From JADHLK01 sp038131695 (GTDB taxonomy: Bacteria > Pseudomonadota > Alphaproteobacteria > Puniceispirillales > Puniceispirillaceae), in NCBI GenBank assembly GCA_038131695.1, contig JAYPQA010000014.1:104858-168857 (forward strand): a stretch of DNA of 64,000 nucleotides. Reading direction: 5' to 3'. Both the position numbers and the translations under genes were made by a program. Below the pieces are notes generated by a model. The model was not told the origin of the DNA. It did no database searches and worked only from the letters and a program-made list of their open reading frames with translations. Of the stretch, positions 54,714 through 63,057 are shown piece after piece (position 1 is the stretch's first letter; each line of letters starts with the position of its first letter).

Positions 54714-55736
54714 TTAGCCGCCAATCTTGATGGAGCCGTCAATAACCCCGGCTTCCACCGCTTTCAGCTCGGCCTTCAGCTTGGCCGGAACCTCAGCATC
54801 AAAGCTGTGCAGCGGGGCCAGGCCAACACCGCCATTGGCCAGCGTGCCAACAAAGGTGCCACCGGCATATTTGCCGTCCATGGTCTGCTTGATAACCTGC
54901 ATTACCGTGGCATCCATCCGCTTCAGGATAGAGGTCAGATAGACATCAGCACGATCCGGGTCAGTCTGGGTCAGGTCTGCATCCACACCAATGATTTTCA
55001 GCTTGTCGCGGCCCAGCTCAGCCGCCAGGGCTGCAGAGCCAAGACCCACCGGCCCGGCCACTGGCAGCACGATATCCGCCCCCTCATCATACAGGTTCTG
55101 GGCAAAGGCACGGCCATCATCGAGGGAGTCAAAATTGCCGGTAAACAGCCCTTCTCTGGTGTCCGTGTTCCAGCCCAGCACTTCAACAGAGGTGCCATGC
55201 TGCTTGTTATAATGATCCACCCCATAGACAAAACCGTCCATAAAGGCGGTCACAGGCGGGATATTGATACCGCCAAAAGTGCCCAGCACGCCGGTCTCGG
55301 TCACCCCGGCGGCCAGATAGCCGGCCAGAAAGCCGCCTTCATTGGTGGCAAAGACCTGACCGATGATATTGTCCATATTCTCAAACGCGCAATCGATGGC
55401 TGAGAATTTGACAGACGGGTTGGCATCTGCTGCATTCTTGGCAGCCTCGCACATCAAAAAGCCGACTGAGATAATCAGATCGCATTTGTTTTCGACCATG
55501 GAATTCAAATTCGGGGCGTAATCCGTCTCAGCTGTTGATTCCAGATACCGGCCGTCAATCCCGTAAGCACTGACAGAATCCTCAATGCCTTTCCAGGCTG
55601 TCTGGTTGAAGCTGGCATCATCAATCCCGCCAACATCTGTCACCTGACAGGCTGTGAAAGCGGACGCTGAACCAGCAGAGACAGCCAGCATCAGCGCGGC
55701 TACCCCGGTTTTTACTACCATCTTGTTAAGCACCAT
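54714..55736 (-). CDS. BMP-family nucleoside-binding lipoprotein-like receptor
   Basis: A 340-residue periplasmic binding protein; GAGGAGG precedes the start. A signal peptide ends near GSASAFTACQ. The BMP motif is VTDVGGIDDASFNQTAWKG, followed by ISVGFLMCEAAKNAA, GYLAAGVTETGVLGTFGG, YDEGADIVLPVAGPVGLG and IGVDADLTQ. No lipobox cysteine is obvious at the cleavage site, so it may be soluble. It serves the Nup importer encoded downstream. Confidence 0.92.
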   Translation of the reverse strand: MVLNKMVVKTGVAALMLAVSAGSASAFTACQVTDVGGIDDASFNQTAWKGIEDSVSAYGIDGRYLESTAETDYAPNLNSMVENKCDLIISVGFLMCEAAKNAADANPSVKFSAIDCAFENMDNIIGQVFATNEGGFLAGYLAAGVTETGVLGTFGGINIPPVTAFMDGFVYGVDHYNKQHGTSVEVLGWNTDTREGLFTGNFDSLDDGRAFAQNLYDEGADIVLPVAGPVGLGSAALAAELGRDKLKIIGVDADLTQTDPDRADVYLTSILKRMDATVMQVIKQTMDGKYAGGTFVGTLANGGVGLAPLHSFDAEVPAKLKAELKAVEAGVIDGSIKIGG

Positions 55737-55769
55737 TAGAACCTCCTCTTTTTTATGGTGTATGCATCA

Positions 55770-56606
55770 TCACTGTTTCAAGCCGATTTCCGCGAGCCGC
55801 TCGGTTAGGTAGGCATCGGCTGACAAATCTTCAGTCAGCATCACCTCCGGCCTTGGGTGCAAAAACATCGGGATGGAATAGCGCGAGACATTCTGTTCCG
55901 GATCAGGATTGATGACCCGGTGCGGTGTGGACGGGTAATAGCCGCCACTGGCAACTTGCAGCATATCGCCATTATTAATCGTGATCATGCCCGGATCACA
56001 GGATACATCATGCCAGCTGCCCTGCTTGTCGCGGGCCTGCAGGCCCGGCTGCGAGCCGGCAAGCAGCAAGGTGATCAGGTTAATATCTTCATGCGCCGCC
56101 GCCCGGATAGCTTCCGGCTCAGCCCCGTCTGCGACAGGCGGATAGTGAATAATCCGCAACAGGCTTTGCTGGCTGTCCTGCATCATCTGGCCGAGCGGCT
56201 GGCGGAACTGGCGGCGCACCTCATCCGGGCTGTGGGCATCCAGCCAGCCCAGCATCTCCACCCCCAGCGCTTCCAGATCAGCATAAAGCTGGCGGGTGAT
56301 GTCCGCCAGACTATCCGGCACCCGGCCCCAGGGGTAGATATGGAAAAATTCCTTCAGATCCTTGGCCTGTGCGCCTTTGGCATTTTCTGAACGAAACGGG
56401 AAATAGCCATCCTGCCTTTCCAGATCACGCAAAAATTCCTGTTTTTCAGACCCGGCAAAAAAAGCGCCCCAGCCTTCATAAATCTCCGTAATTCGGGCGG
56501 GTGTTATCGGATGGTCAGCCAGCACGGCAAAGCCGGTCTCGCGCAGGGACTGCACAATCTGTGCATCCGCATCTGCTGCCAGATAGCTCACCTGAGACAC
56601 TTGCAT
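55770..56606 (-). CDS. Isopenicillin N synthase-like 2-oxoglutarate/Fe(II) oxygenase
   Basis: A 278-residue protein. The N-terminal DIOX_N region includes RETGFAVLADHPI. The iron ligands are H-x-D in AAHEDINLITLLL and the distal His in STPHRVINPD. The co-substrate R-x-S is SRYSIPMFLHPRP. It is the gene directly upstream of the nucleoside importer (33-base gap). Fungal thymine hydroxylases belong to the same superfamily, so pyrimidine or nucleoside oxidation is a reasonable but unproven role. Confidence 0.87.
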   Translation of the reverse strand: MQVSQVSYLAADADAQIVQSLRETGFAVLADHPITPARITEIYEGWGAFFAGSEKQEFLRDLERQDGYFPFRSENAKGAQAKDLKEFFHIYPWGRVPDSLADITRQLYADLEALGVEMLGWLDAHSPDEVRRQFRQPLGQMMQDSQQSLLRIIHYPPVADGAEPEAIRAAAHEDINLITLLLAGSQPGLQARDKQGSWHDVSCDPGMITINNGDMLQVASGGYYPSTPHRVINPDPEQNVSRYSIPMFLHPRPEVMLTEDLSADAYLTERLAEIGLKQ

Positions 56607-56771
56607 GATTGCCCTGCCCTTTTACCCTATTCTGGCCCGTGCGGGCCTGCCTCTCTCCAAGCCATGAAGGCTAGCATGATTCGGCCAGACTCGCCTAGCG
56701 GCTTTTTAGGTTTGGCCCTTATTTTGCTCCTTATTTTAAGCTATATTAATGGAGCCCGGAAAAACGCTGCC

Positions 56772-58085
56772 CTAAAGATGTGCGTCCAGCGTCTTGCGAA
56801 ACTTGTCCACAATCTCGTCAATATGGGCCCGTTCAGCAATAAAGGCCGGGGCCACAATCCCGTTATCGCCGGTGAATTTAATATGCAGCCCATTCCAGAA
56901 CGCATCTTTTTGAAAGCGGGTGCCGCGCCGGCCGGGCACACCGTCTGAGACCAGCTCCACCCCGGCCATCATGCCATAGCCGCGCAGGTCAGCGACCAGC
57001 GGATGATCCTTGAGCGACCAGATTGCATCCAGAAAATAGTCAGACAGGCCAGCCGCCCGTTCAAACAGCCCCTCTGTTTCATAGATTTTCAGCGTGGCGA
57101 TACCAGCCGCACAGGCCGCTGGATGCGCCGAATAGGTATAGCCATGGAAAAATTCAATGGAATTTTCCGGCGCTGCATCTGTAACCGCCTGATAAATCTC
57201 ATCCTTTACGCCCACCGCCCCCATCGGGATCGCCCCGTTGGTCAGCGCCTTGGCCATGGTAATAATATCCGGGGTGACGCCAAAACTCTCTGCTGCAAAG
57301 GGCTTGCCAGTGCGCCCAAAGCCGGTGATCACCTCATCAAAAACCAGCAGGATCCCATGCTCATCACAGATTTCGCGCAAGCGCCGGAGATAGCCGACAG
57401 GCGGAACCAGCGTGCCGGTTGATCCGGCGATAGGCTCAACAAAAACAGCCGCAATGGTGGACCCGCCATAGGTCTCGCAAAAGCGGGACAGGTCTTCTGC
57501 CAATTCGGCCCCGGTTTCGGGCTGGCCGCGGGCAAAGGCCTGTTCCGGGGTTTGCGTATGGCGCATGGTTACAATACCCGGCAGAGTGACCGGAAAGCTC
57601 TCGCGGTTGCGCACCATGCCGCCCAGCGAGATACCCCCCAGATTGACCCCGTGATAGGCCCGCTCACGGCTGACAAAGCGCAAGCGCTGGGATTGGCCGG
57701 TCGCCCGGTGATAGGCCATGATGATTTTCAGCGCGGTATCCACTGATTCTGAGCCGGAATTGGTAAAAAATACATGGTTCATCTGCTCTGGCAGCAGGCG
57801 GGCCACACGCTGGGCCAGATCAAACGCGCCCGGATGGCCCAGCTGGAAATGCGGGATATAGTCATTTTCCTGCATCTGGCGATAGACCGCCTCGGCGATC
57901 TCAACCCGCCCATGGCCGGCCGGGCTGCAAAACAGGCCGGAGGAGCCATCTATCAGCTGGCCGCCCTTGTGATCCCAGCAATAAATCCCTTCCGATTTGA
58001 CCACCAGCCGGGGATTGGCCTTGAAGTCGCGATTGCCGGAAAAAGGCATCCAGTGATTTTCCAGTGAATTCACATCAAAAGGCAT
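56772..58085 (-). CDS. Class III aminotransferase (omega-amino acid/beta-alanine-pyruvate type)
   Basis: The ATG at 58085 follows GGAG and gives 437 residues. The N-terminus LENHWMPFSGNRDFKANPRL is characteristic of beta-alanine-pyruvate transaminases. PLP motifs are TNSGSESVDTALKIIMAYHR, LLVFDEVITGFGRTGKPF and the lysine region TMAKALTNGAIPMGAV. It should transfer the amino group of beta-alanine or 3-aminoisobutyrate, the end-products of reductive uracil and thymine breakdown. It sits upstream of the IPNS-like gene on the same strand, with a 165-base gap. Confidence 0.9.
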   Translation of the reverse strand: MPFDVNSLENHWMPFSGNRDFKANPRLVVKSEGIYCWDHKGGQLIDGSSGLFCSPAGHGRVEIAEAVYRQMQENDYIPHFQLGHPGAFDLAQRVARLLPEQMNHVFFTNSGSESVDTALKIIMAYHRATGQSQRLRFVSRERAYHGVNLGGISLGGMVRNRESFPVTLPGIVTMRHTQTPEQAFARGQPETGAELAEDLSRFCETYGGSTIAAVFVEPIAGSTGTLVPPVGYLRRLREICDEHGILLVFDEVITGFGRTGKPFAAESFGVTPDIITMAKALTNGAIPMGAVGVKDEIYQAVTDAAPENSIEFFHGYTYSAHPAACAAGIATLKIYETEGLFERAAGLSDYFLDAIWSLKDHPLVADLRGYGMMAGVELVSDGVPGRRGTRFQKDAFWNGLHIKFTGDNGIVAPAFIAERAHIDEIVDKFRKTLDAHL

Positions 58086-58123
58086 GGCCAAATTCTCCTC
58101 TGCAACGGGGCAGCCGGCCCAGT

Positions 58124-58164
58124 CCTTGCCAACGCAAACGCCTTGCCAACGCAACCGCCTTGCT
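58124..58164. repeat. 17-bp tandem repeat
   Basis: CCTTGCCAACGCAAACG at 58124 and a copy with one change at 58141 are followed by a partial third copy, upstream of the aminotransferase gene. The rest of 58086-58382 shows no other gene or clear signal. Confidence 0.7.
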
Positions 58165-58382
58165 GCCAATCCTGCCGATCCAGACTAAACCATAGGATCA
58201 ACTGGCAGGCAGGTGCAAGATGCCTGGCCCGCAAAACCCTCTTTGCGCCAGACTATCGACAGAGCAAATATCTGGACAGGGCCGGTGCCGGCCCGCATAA
58301 AGGAGGGTCAGGCTGGGCTTTATATCGGTCTTGCCATTCGCTGGAACCCGCGCAAGGACAAAAACAGGATGAGTTTGGCAAT

Positions 58383-59537
58383 ATGAGTTTCGCGAATCGG
58401 CCCGCACAGCAGGTTATCTTTATAAGCTTCGGGCTCTATTCCTTTGCCATCGGCACCTTGTTTCCACGGCTGGGTGACCTCCAGCTGGCCCTTGGGATCA
58501 GCCCGGCGGTGCTGGGGCTTTGTCTGGCTGCAATTGCGACCGGCCTTCAGGTCTCGCTGCTTTTTTCCAGCCTGGCCCTGGCCCGTATTGGCTTCAAGAG
58601 CTTGATGCCGGTGTCGGTTGCGATTATCGGGCTGGGCTTTTTTCTGGCCGCCCTGGCGACGCATCCTCTCTGGTTTGCAGCCGCGCTGTTTCTGGCCGGG
58701 CTGGCGATAGGTCTGGCCGAGATTGTGATTAATCTGGAGGCGGACCGGGTCGAGCAGATGCTGGGTCGGCGGATTATGAATCGCGGCCATGCTTTCTGGT
58801 CGCTGGGCTTTTTTGTTGCCGGCATTGTCGGGGCCGGGCTGGCCCAGATTCAGCTTGCGGTCTGGCTGCATTTTCTGCTGGTTCTGCTACCTGCCAGCCT
58901 TGGCTTTTTCCTGTTGCTGGCCGGCTATCAGCCTGCCCCGCCGCGCCCGCAAGACAGCCAGCCCATGCAAAAGCTGGTGCGGCCAACCGGGCCGATATTG
59001 CTGTTGGTTCTGGTCACCTTGCCGGCGATGCTGCTGGAAGGGGCGGGGATAGACTGGTCGGTGATTTTCATGCGCGATATGTTTGCCACCGCGCCGCTGG
59101 TCAATGGGCTGGCGCTGGCGGTGGGGGCGCTGGGCCAGTTTCTGCTGCGCTATTTTGCCGATCCGGTGGTGGAGCGGCACGGGCCGGAAAAAATCGCCCG
59201 GCTCAGCCTGATTGCCCTGTTTGCCGGGGCGGTCGCGGTCAGCACGGCCTGGCATCCGGTGATGGCGCTGGCCGGATTTGCGCTGATGGGGATGGGCAAT
59301 GCGGTGCTGTTCCCGCTGGCCGTGTCTGCGGCGGCCCGGCGCACTGACAGGCCCGCCGCGGTCAATGTCGCCGCCCTCACCCAGACGGCCTTTCTGGTCT
59401 TTTTGCTGGGCCCGCCGCTGCTGGGGCTGATAGCAGAAGCGGTGAGCCTGCGCCTGTCCTTTGCCCTCGCCCTGCCGCTGATCGGTATCAGCCTGTTTTT
59501 ATGCCAAACGCTGAATAGCGAGCGGGCCAGCCCCTAA
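58383..59537 (+). CDS. MFS transporter
   Basis: The ATG at 58383 gives 384 residues with about twelve hydrophobic helices. The start is chosen because MSFANRPAQQVIFISFGLYS opens directly into helix 1; the upstream open frame has no transporter-like content. LFPRLGDLQLALGISPAVLG and FADPVVERHGPEKIARLS resemble the sugar/nucleoside-type and YbjJ-like MFS groups. It converges on upp. The substrate is unknown; context permits a nucleobase or nucleoside. Confidence 0.82.
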   Translation: MSFANRPAQQVIFISFGLYSFAIGTLFPRLGDLQLALGISPAVLGLCLAAIATGLQVSLLFSSLALARIGFKSLMPVSVAIIGLGFFLAALATHPLWFAAALFLAGLAIGLAEIVINLEADRVEQMLGRRIMNRGHAFWSLGFFVAGIVGAGLAQIQLAVWLHFLLVLLPASLGFFLLLAGYQPAPPRPQDSQPMQKLVRPTGPILLLVLVTLPAMLLEGAGIDWSVIFMRDMFATAPLVNGLALAVGALGQFLLRYFADPVVERHGPEKIARLSLIALFAGAVAVSTAWHPVMALAGFALMGMGNAVLFPLAVSAAARRTDRPAAVNVAALTQTAFLVFLLGPPLLGLIAEAVSLRLSFALALPLIGISLFLCQTLNSERASP

Positions 59538-59560
59538 TCAGCCACTGATTAGGCGCGGGA

Positions 59561-60184
59561 TCAGGTTGCGTAAATCCGGTCCCCGGCATCGCCCAGCCCG
59601 GGCAGGATATAGCCCTTTTCATTCAGGCCGCGATCCAGCGCGGCGGTGATAATCGGAATATCCGGATGCGCCGCTTCAAACGGGCCACCTTCCAGGGCCG
59701 CCAGCAGGCAGATAAAGACGCAATCCCCCGCCCCGGCCGCTCGCAGCCGGTCCGCCGCCGCCACAGCTGAGCCGCCGGTCGCCAGCATCGGATCGACCAG
59801 TATCACCTGCCGCTCGGCGATATTGGCGGGCAGGTTGGTATAGTAATCCACCGGCTCCAGACTGTCATGATCGCGGGCCATGCCCAGATGCCCGACAGAG
59901 GCCTCAGGCAGCAGCTCCAGCAAGCCTTGAACCAGCCCGTTACCCGCCCGCAGAACCGAGACAAGGCAGGGGGCCGGGTCCGCCAGCTGGCGCGCTTGCA
60001 TTTGTTCCAGCGGCGTTTCCAGCTGTACCGGCCGGGTCTTTAGATGCGCCAGCCCGGCAAAGCCCAACAGCCAGCTTATCTCGCGCAGGCTCTGGCGAAA
60101 TTGCGGGCTTGGCGTTTCAACGGCGCGCAAAATCGCCATTTTATGGTCGATCAGTGGATGGGTGACAAGCTGGAGTGATGACAT
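59561..60184 (-). CDS. upp: Uracil phosphoribosyltransferase
   Basis: The ATG at 60184 gives 207 residues. It converts uracil and PRPP to UMP. Motifs are VTHPLIDHKMAILR, VSVLRAGNGLVQGLLELLP, the PRPP loop VDPMLATGGSAVAAADRL and the uracil-binding IITAALDRGLNEKGYILPGLGDAGDR region (two blocks). It belongs with cdd and tdk in pyrimidine salvage and is divergent from tdk. Confidence 0.95.
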   Translation of the reverse strand: MSSLQLVTHPLIDHKMAILRAVETPSPQFRQSLREISWLLGFAGLAHLKTRPVQLETPLEQMQARQLADPAPCLVSVLRAGNGLVQGLLELLPEASVGHLGMARDHDSLEPVDYYTNLPANIAERQVILVDPMLATGGSAVAAADRLRAAGAGDCVFICLLAALEGGPFEAAHPDIPIITAALDRGLNEKGYILPGLGDAGDRIYAT

Positions 60185-60310
60185 GGGGCGGCCCTTTCCC
60201 GGCGGGTTGCAACGCTCTGCCCAGCCTAGCATCCGCGGCTTTGATTTTGCAATTCAGATATGGTTTGATAGGGGGGATACGGGTAGTTGGCGGGGTGGAA
60301 CGCGCAAAGC

Positions 60311-60940
60311 ATGGCGAAACTTTATTTTTGTTATTCGGCGATGAATGCCGGCAAATCCACCGTATTGTTACAGGCCAGCTGGAATTACCGCGAGCGCGGC
60401 ATGGAAACCCTGCTCTATACGGCGCGTCTGGATGACCGGGCCGGGGTGGGCCAGATCACCTCTCGCATTGGCCTGACTGCTGAGGCGGCATGTTTTGAGG
60501 CAGAAACCAATCTCTGGGCAGAGATAAAGCAGGTCGTGGCCGGGCGCGCGCATCATTGCGTGCTGGTGGATGAGGCGCAATTCCTGACCGAGGCGCAGGT
60601 CTGGCAGCTGGCGCGGGTGGCAGATGAGCTGGATATACCGGTTCTGTGCTATGGGCTGCGGACCGATTTTCAGGGCCAGCTCTTTGCCGGATCGGCGGCC
60701 TTGCTGGCGCTGGCGGACAATCTGCGCGAGATCCGGACGATTTGCCATTGCGGGCGCAAGGCGATGATGGTGGTGCGCACCGACGCCGATGGCCAGGTGA
60801 TAAAGGATGGCGCGCAGATTGAAATTGGCGGCAATGATAAATATGTCTCGCTCTGTCGCCACCATTGGCGCCAGATGATGGAGGGTGAGCCCGCCCCGGG
60901 GAATGGGATGGGGGACGCCGCTTGTGTTGGCGGCCCTTGA
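60311..60940 (+). CDS. tdk: Thymidine kinase (type II)
   Basis: The ATG at 60311 gives 209 residues. The P-loop is YSAMNAGKSTVLLQ, the Walker B/acid motif is HHCVLVDEAQFLTEAQV, and the lasso loop is CYGLRTDFQGQLFAGS. Zinc ligands are TICHCGRKAMM and SLCRHHW. It phosphorylates thymidine to dTMP. It is divergent from upp across 126 bases. Confidence 0.95.
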   Translation: MAKLYFCYSAMNAGKSTVLLQASWNYRERGMETLLYTARLDDRAGVGQITSRIGLTAEAACFEAETNLWAEIKQVVAGRAHHCVLVDEAQFLTEAQVWQLARVADELDIPVLCYGLRTDFQGQLFAGSAALLALADNLREIRTICHCGRKAMMVVRTDADGQVIKDGAQIEIGGNDKYVSLCRHHWRQMMEGEPAPGNGMGDAACVGGP

Positions 60941-61015
60941 CATCACCCTCTGACCAGCGGGAAGCTGAATGCTTGCCCATAGAGGCGCAACCGACCGGCG
61001 AAAAAAGGGGCGAAA

Positions 61016-61357
61016 ATGGCAAAATTCATGCTGCTACATTACGGGTTTGAGAAGCCGGGGCCGGAGGTGATGGCCGCCTGGAATGACTGGTTTGCCAGCA
61101 TTGCCGATTGCACGGTCGATGCGGGCGCGCATTTTGCCCGCGGCGTGGAAATTGGCGAGAAGGCTGGCGGCGGTGCGGCTGGCGACCGGGGAACGGGCGG
61201 CGCGGAGAGTGACCGGAACCGGCGACAGGATTTGCCTCTGGGGCCGGAGAGCATCACCGGCTATACGATTATTTCAGCCGACAATCTGGAAGCCGCAGAA
61301 GCCATCGCCGCCCGCAACCCGTTTATCAAAGCCATCCGTGTCTATGAGATGAAGTGA
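61016..61357 (+). CDS. YCII-domain small protein
   Basis: A 113-residue protein. The N-terminus AKFMLLHYGFEKPGPEVMAAW and the C-terminus GYTIISADNLEAAEAIAARN match the YciI/DGPF fold. A glycine- and charge-rich loop (residues about 48-72) separates the halves and is longer than usual. The function of such proteins is mostly unknown. Its 3' end overlaps the minus-strand open frame described next. Confidence 0.75.
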   Translation: MAKFMLLHYGFEKPGPEVMAAWNDWFASIADCTVDAGAHFARGVEIGEKAGGGAAGDRGTGGAESDRNRRQDLPLGPESITGYTIISADNLEAAEAIAARNPFIKAIRVYEMK

Positions 61358-61894
61358 GGGGGAATAGAGGTTTTGCGGCTCTTTCAAATCTTCTTTCAGC
61401 CGCTCCCATTCTCTTTTTAGGATCCTTTGTCTGAGCTTAACAAATGTTGCGTTAGGTCCAAATCGACTTTGAATTTTATCCTGCTTTGCCTTTGATACTT
61501 CCCCCAATTCTTCGGCAGCATTTGTACGATACTCATAAAGAATCTTTTGTAATTCCTCAAAATCCTCATCACCTGGATTCATCAATAACTCAATTCAGGT
61601 TCCTATCTTGTAAAGCTCTTTATTAAAAACCGGGTTATTTTCTTGCCCCGGCTGTGGTTCCGGGGTTATGCCGATATTGTGATAGTCGGCCAAAGATTCA
61701 TGCAAATCATTTATCCAGGCCTGTCGGAACTCCGATATCTTCATCAGCCGTTCAAATTGCTGGCGTTCCTTTTCAGATTTCCGCGTGCGGTTAACCGTCC
61801 AAAATGTTGCCCCCAAAGATATTAGACCCAAGCACAGAAGCAAAAAACTGGGATGTGCTTTCAGCAAGCTGTCGAATGCGTCAATCATAGCCAT
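61274..61894 (-). CDS. Hypothetical single-pass membrane protein interrupted by an in-frame TGA
   Basis: The upstream part (61894-61595) has an N-terminal membrane helix (FLLLCLGLISLGATFWTV) and the sequence SEFRQAWINDLHESLADY. It ends in a TGA directly followed, in the same frame, by IELLMNPGDEDFEELQKIL and RILKREWERLKEDL (ATG of this part at 61585). The two parts resemble the halves of one widespread uncharacterised family whose members keep an R-I-x-L-L-L-N-P segment here. The TGA therefore probably replaces an arginine codon (CGA). The extreme C-terminus runs antisense into the YCII gene. Confidence 0.6.
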
Positions 61895-62046
61895 AAAATC
61901 TCCTTTGTTCTGCTTGGCAGAGGCCGACTATAGATCCGGCCCAAAATAACTCAAATTGCTGTTTTTATTGTATTTTATATTAGTTTTTCCTAATGCTTCC
62001 TCCTAAAATCCCCCAAACAAAAGGGCCTGCTGCCCCCCTCACCGCA

Positions 62047-62080
62047 AAAGAAAAGGCTGGCAGATTGGCCCGCCAGCCTT
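62047..62080 (-). terminator. Terminator of the cold-shock gene
   Basis: AAGGCTGGC (62053-62061) pairs with GCCAGCCTT (62072-62080). On the minus strand it is followed by TTTTCTTTT. Confidence 0.75.
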
Positions 62081-62127
62081 ACAGTATCGATCTTGTGCTC
62101 GCCCTGGTTATAGCGGCGATGATCTGG

Positions 62128-62332
62128 CTATTCGACCTTCAGATTGACAGCAGATTGCTTGCCATTCTTGCCGGTTTCCAGCTCATAGGAAATCTTTTGA
62201 TTTTCCCAGGGAATCGAGACCCGCATTCTGGACCGCGCTGATATGCACGAACACATCATTGCCCTCTTCATCCGGCTTGATAAAGCCGTAGCCCTTGGTG
62301 GGGTTGAACCATTTAACTGTGCCGCTGCTCAT
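62128..62332 (-). CDS. CspA-family cold-shock protein, frameshifted near 62208
   Basis: This small RNA chaperone begins SSGTVKWFNPTKGYGFIKPD. RNP1 is KGYGFI and RNP2 is VFVHISAV. The first frame ends early (62183). The adjacent frame continues ENQKISYELETGKNGKQSAV and ends NLKVE at 62128. The indel lies in a GGG/AAAA string. The corrected size is about 68 residues, normal for the family. Confidence 0.87.
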
Positions 62333-62480
62333 GTTGTTTTCTCCGTCTGAACAAGGTTTAGGCAAGCAACCTTATTTCAGTGAAGTGAAAGAAAACTGCA
62401 TACCAGGCCACAATTGGCATGACCTGAGATTGGCATTGCACATGCCAGCGCCCCTGTCCAGCGATTTTATGTTTTTTCGC

Positions 62481-62520
62481 CAAGAAAAGTGACCGCCCGG
62501 CCCGCCGGGGAGGCGGTCAC
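62481..62520 (-). terminator. Terminator of the MotA/ExbB-like gene
   Basis: GTGACCGCC (62489-62497) pairs with GGCGGTCAC (62512-62520). Read on the minus strand it is followed by TTTTCTT. Confidence 0.75.
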
Positions 62521-62536
62521 ACAGCCCGCTTTCATT

Positions 62537-62934
62537 CTATATAGACAATCGCGCGCAATCAGACCTCGCCTCAGAGAGTGCTATCGCCACCAGCTTCAAC
62601 GAATAGCCATAAAGGAGTGTGAGCATGGAGACCGCCAGGGCCGGGCCCATCTTGTCTATGTCACCCCAGGCCAGAAAGGCATCGCCGGTAATCGCGATCA
62701 AGCCCACCAGAGTGCCAAGCCAGCCGAAATAAACAGCCCCCTCGCCAAAATTCCTGATATAGTTTTTCGTCCCATTTTCTGTCTTTTTTTCCGGGTCATT
62801 CTTCATAATCAGGAAGCCGATTGCCCGCCCAGAACGAACAGGAAGCTCAGAAGATCAATATATAAATCGATACGAACCGTAGCCGCCGCGCCGATTATCG
62901 TTGCCAAACAAATGGCCAGTCCCACTATTTTCAT
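62537..62934 (-). CDS. Small MotA/TolQ/ExbB-like membrane protein, frameshifted near 62820
   Basis: The ATG at 62934 starts an N-terminal part with a helix (MKIVGLAICLATIIGAAATV) and SFLFVLGG, typical of MotA-type proteins. The GGG run near 62820 appears to lack one G; after it the frame continues AIGFLIMKNDPEKKTENGTK. The second part contains the MotA/ExbB helix pair (YFGWLGTLVGLIAITGD and GPALAVSMLTLLYGYSLKLV). The corrected size is about 132 residues, much smaller than a true MotA. No MotB or ExbD partner gene is seen nearby. Its function is unknown. Confidence 0.7.
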
Positions 62935-63057
62935 TGCACCCCCAATCCAAGTTACCCGCCAACCCTACCCGCCGGCCCGGCCTTTGTAAAAACCTAGAAT
63001 CCCGGCCCCCTCAACAGCCCGGATGCCGCCCGGTCCAGATGGCGAGCCGCCTGCGGG

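Noticed and set aside
58143..58382. N-terminal extension of the MFS reading frame
   Set aside because: The first 80 codons are cysteine- and arginine-rich, lack a membrane character and include a tandem repeat; the transporter begins at 58383.
61993..62241. Plus-strand open frame of 82 codons
   Set aside because: It runs antisense through the cold-shock gene and its terminator; its hydrophobic stretch is the complement of the conserved Csp C-terminus.
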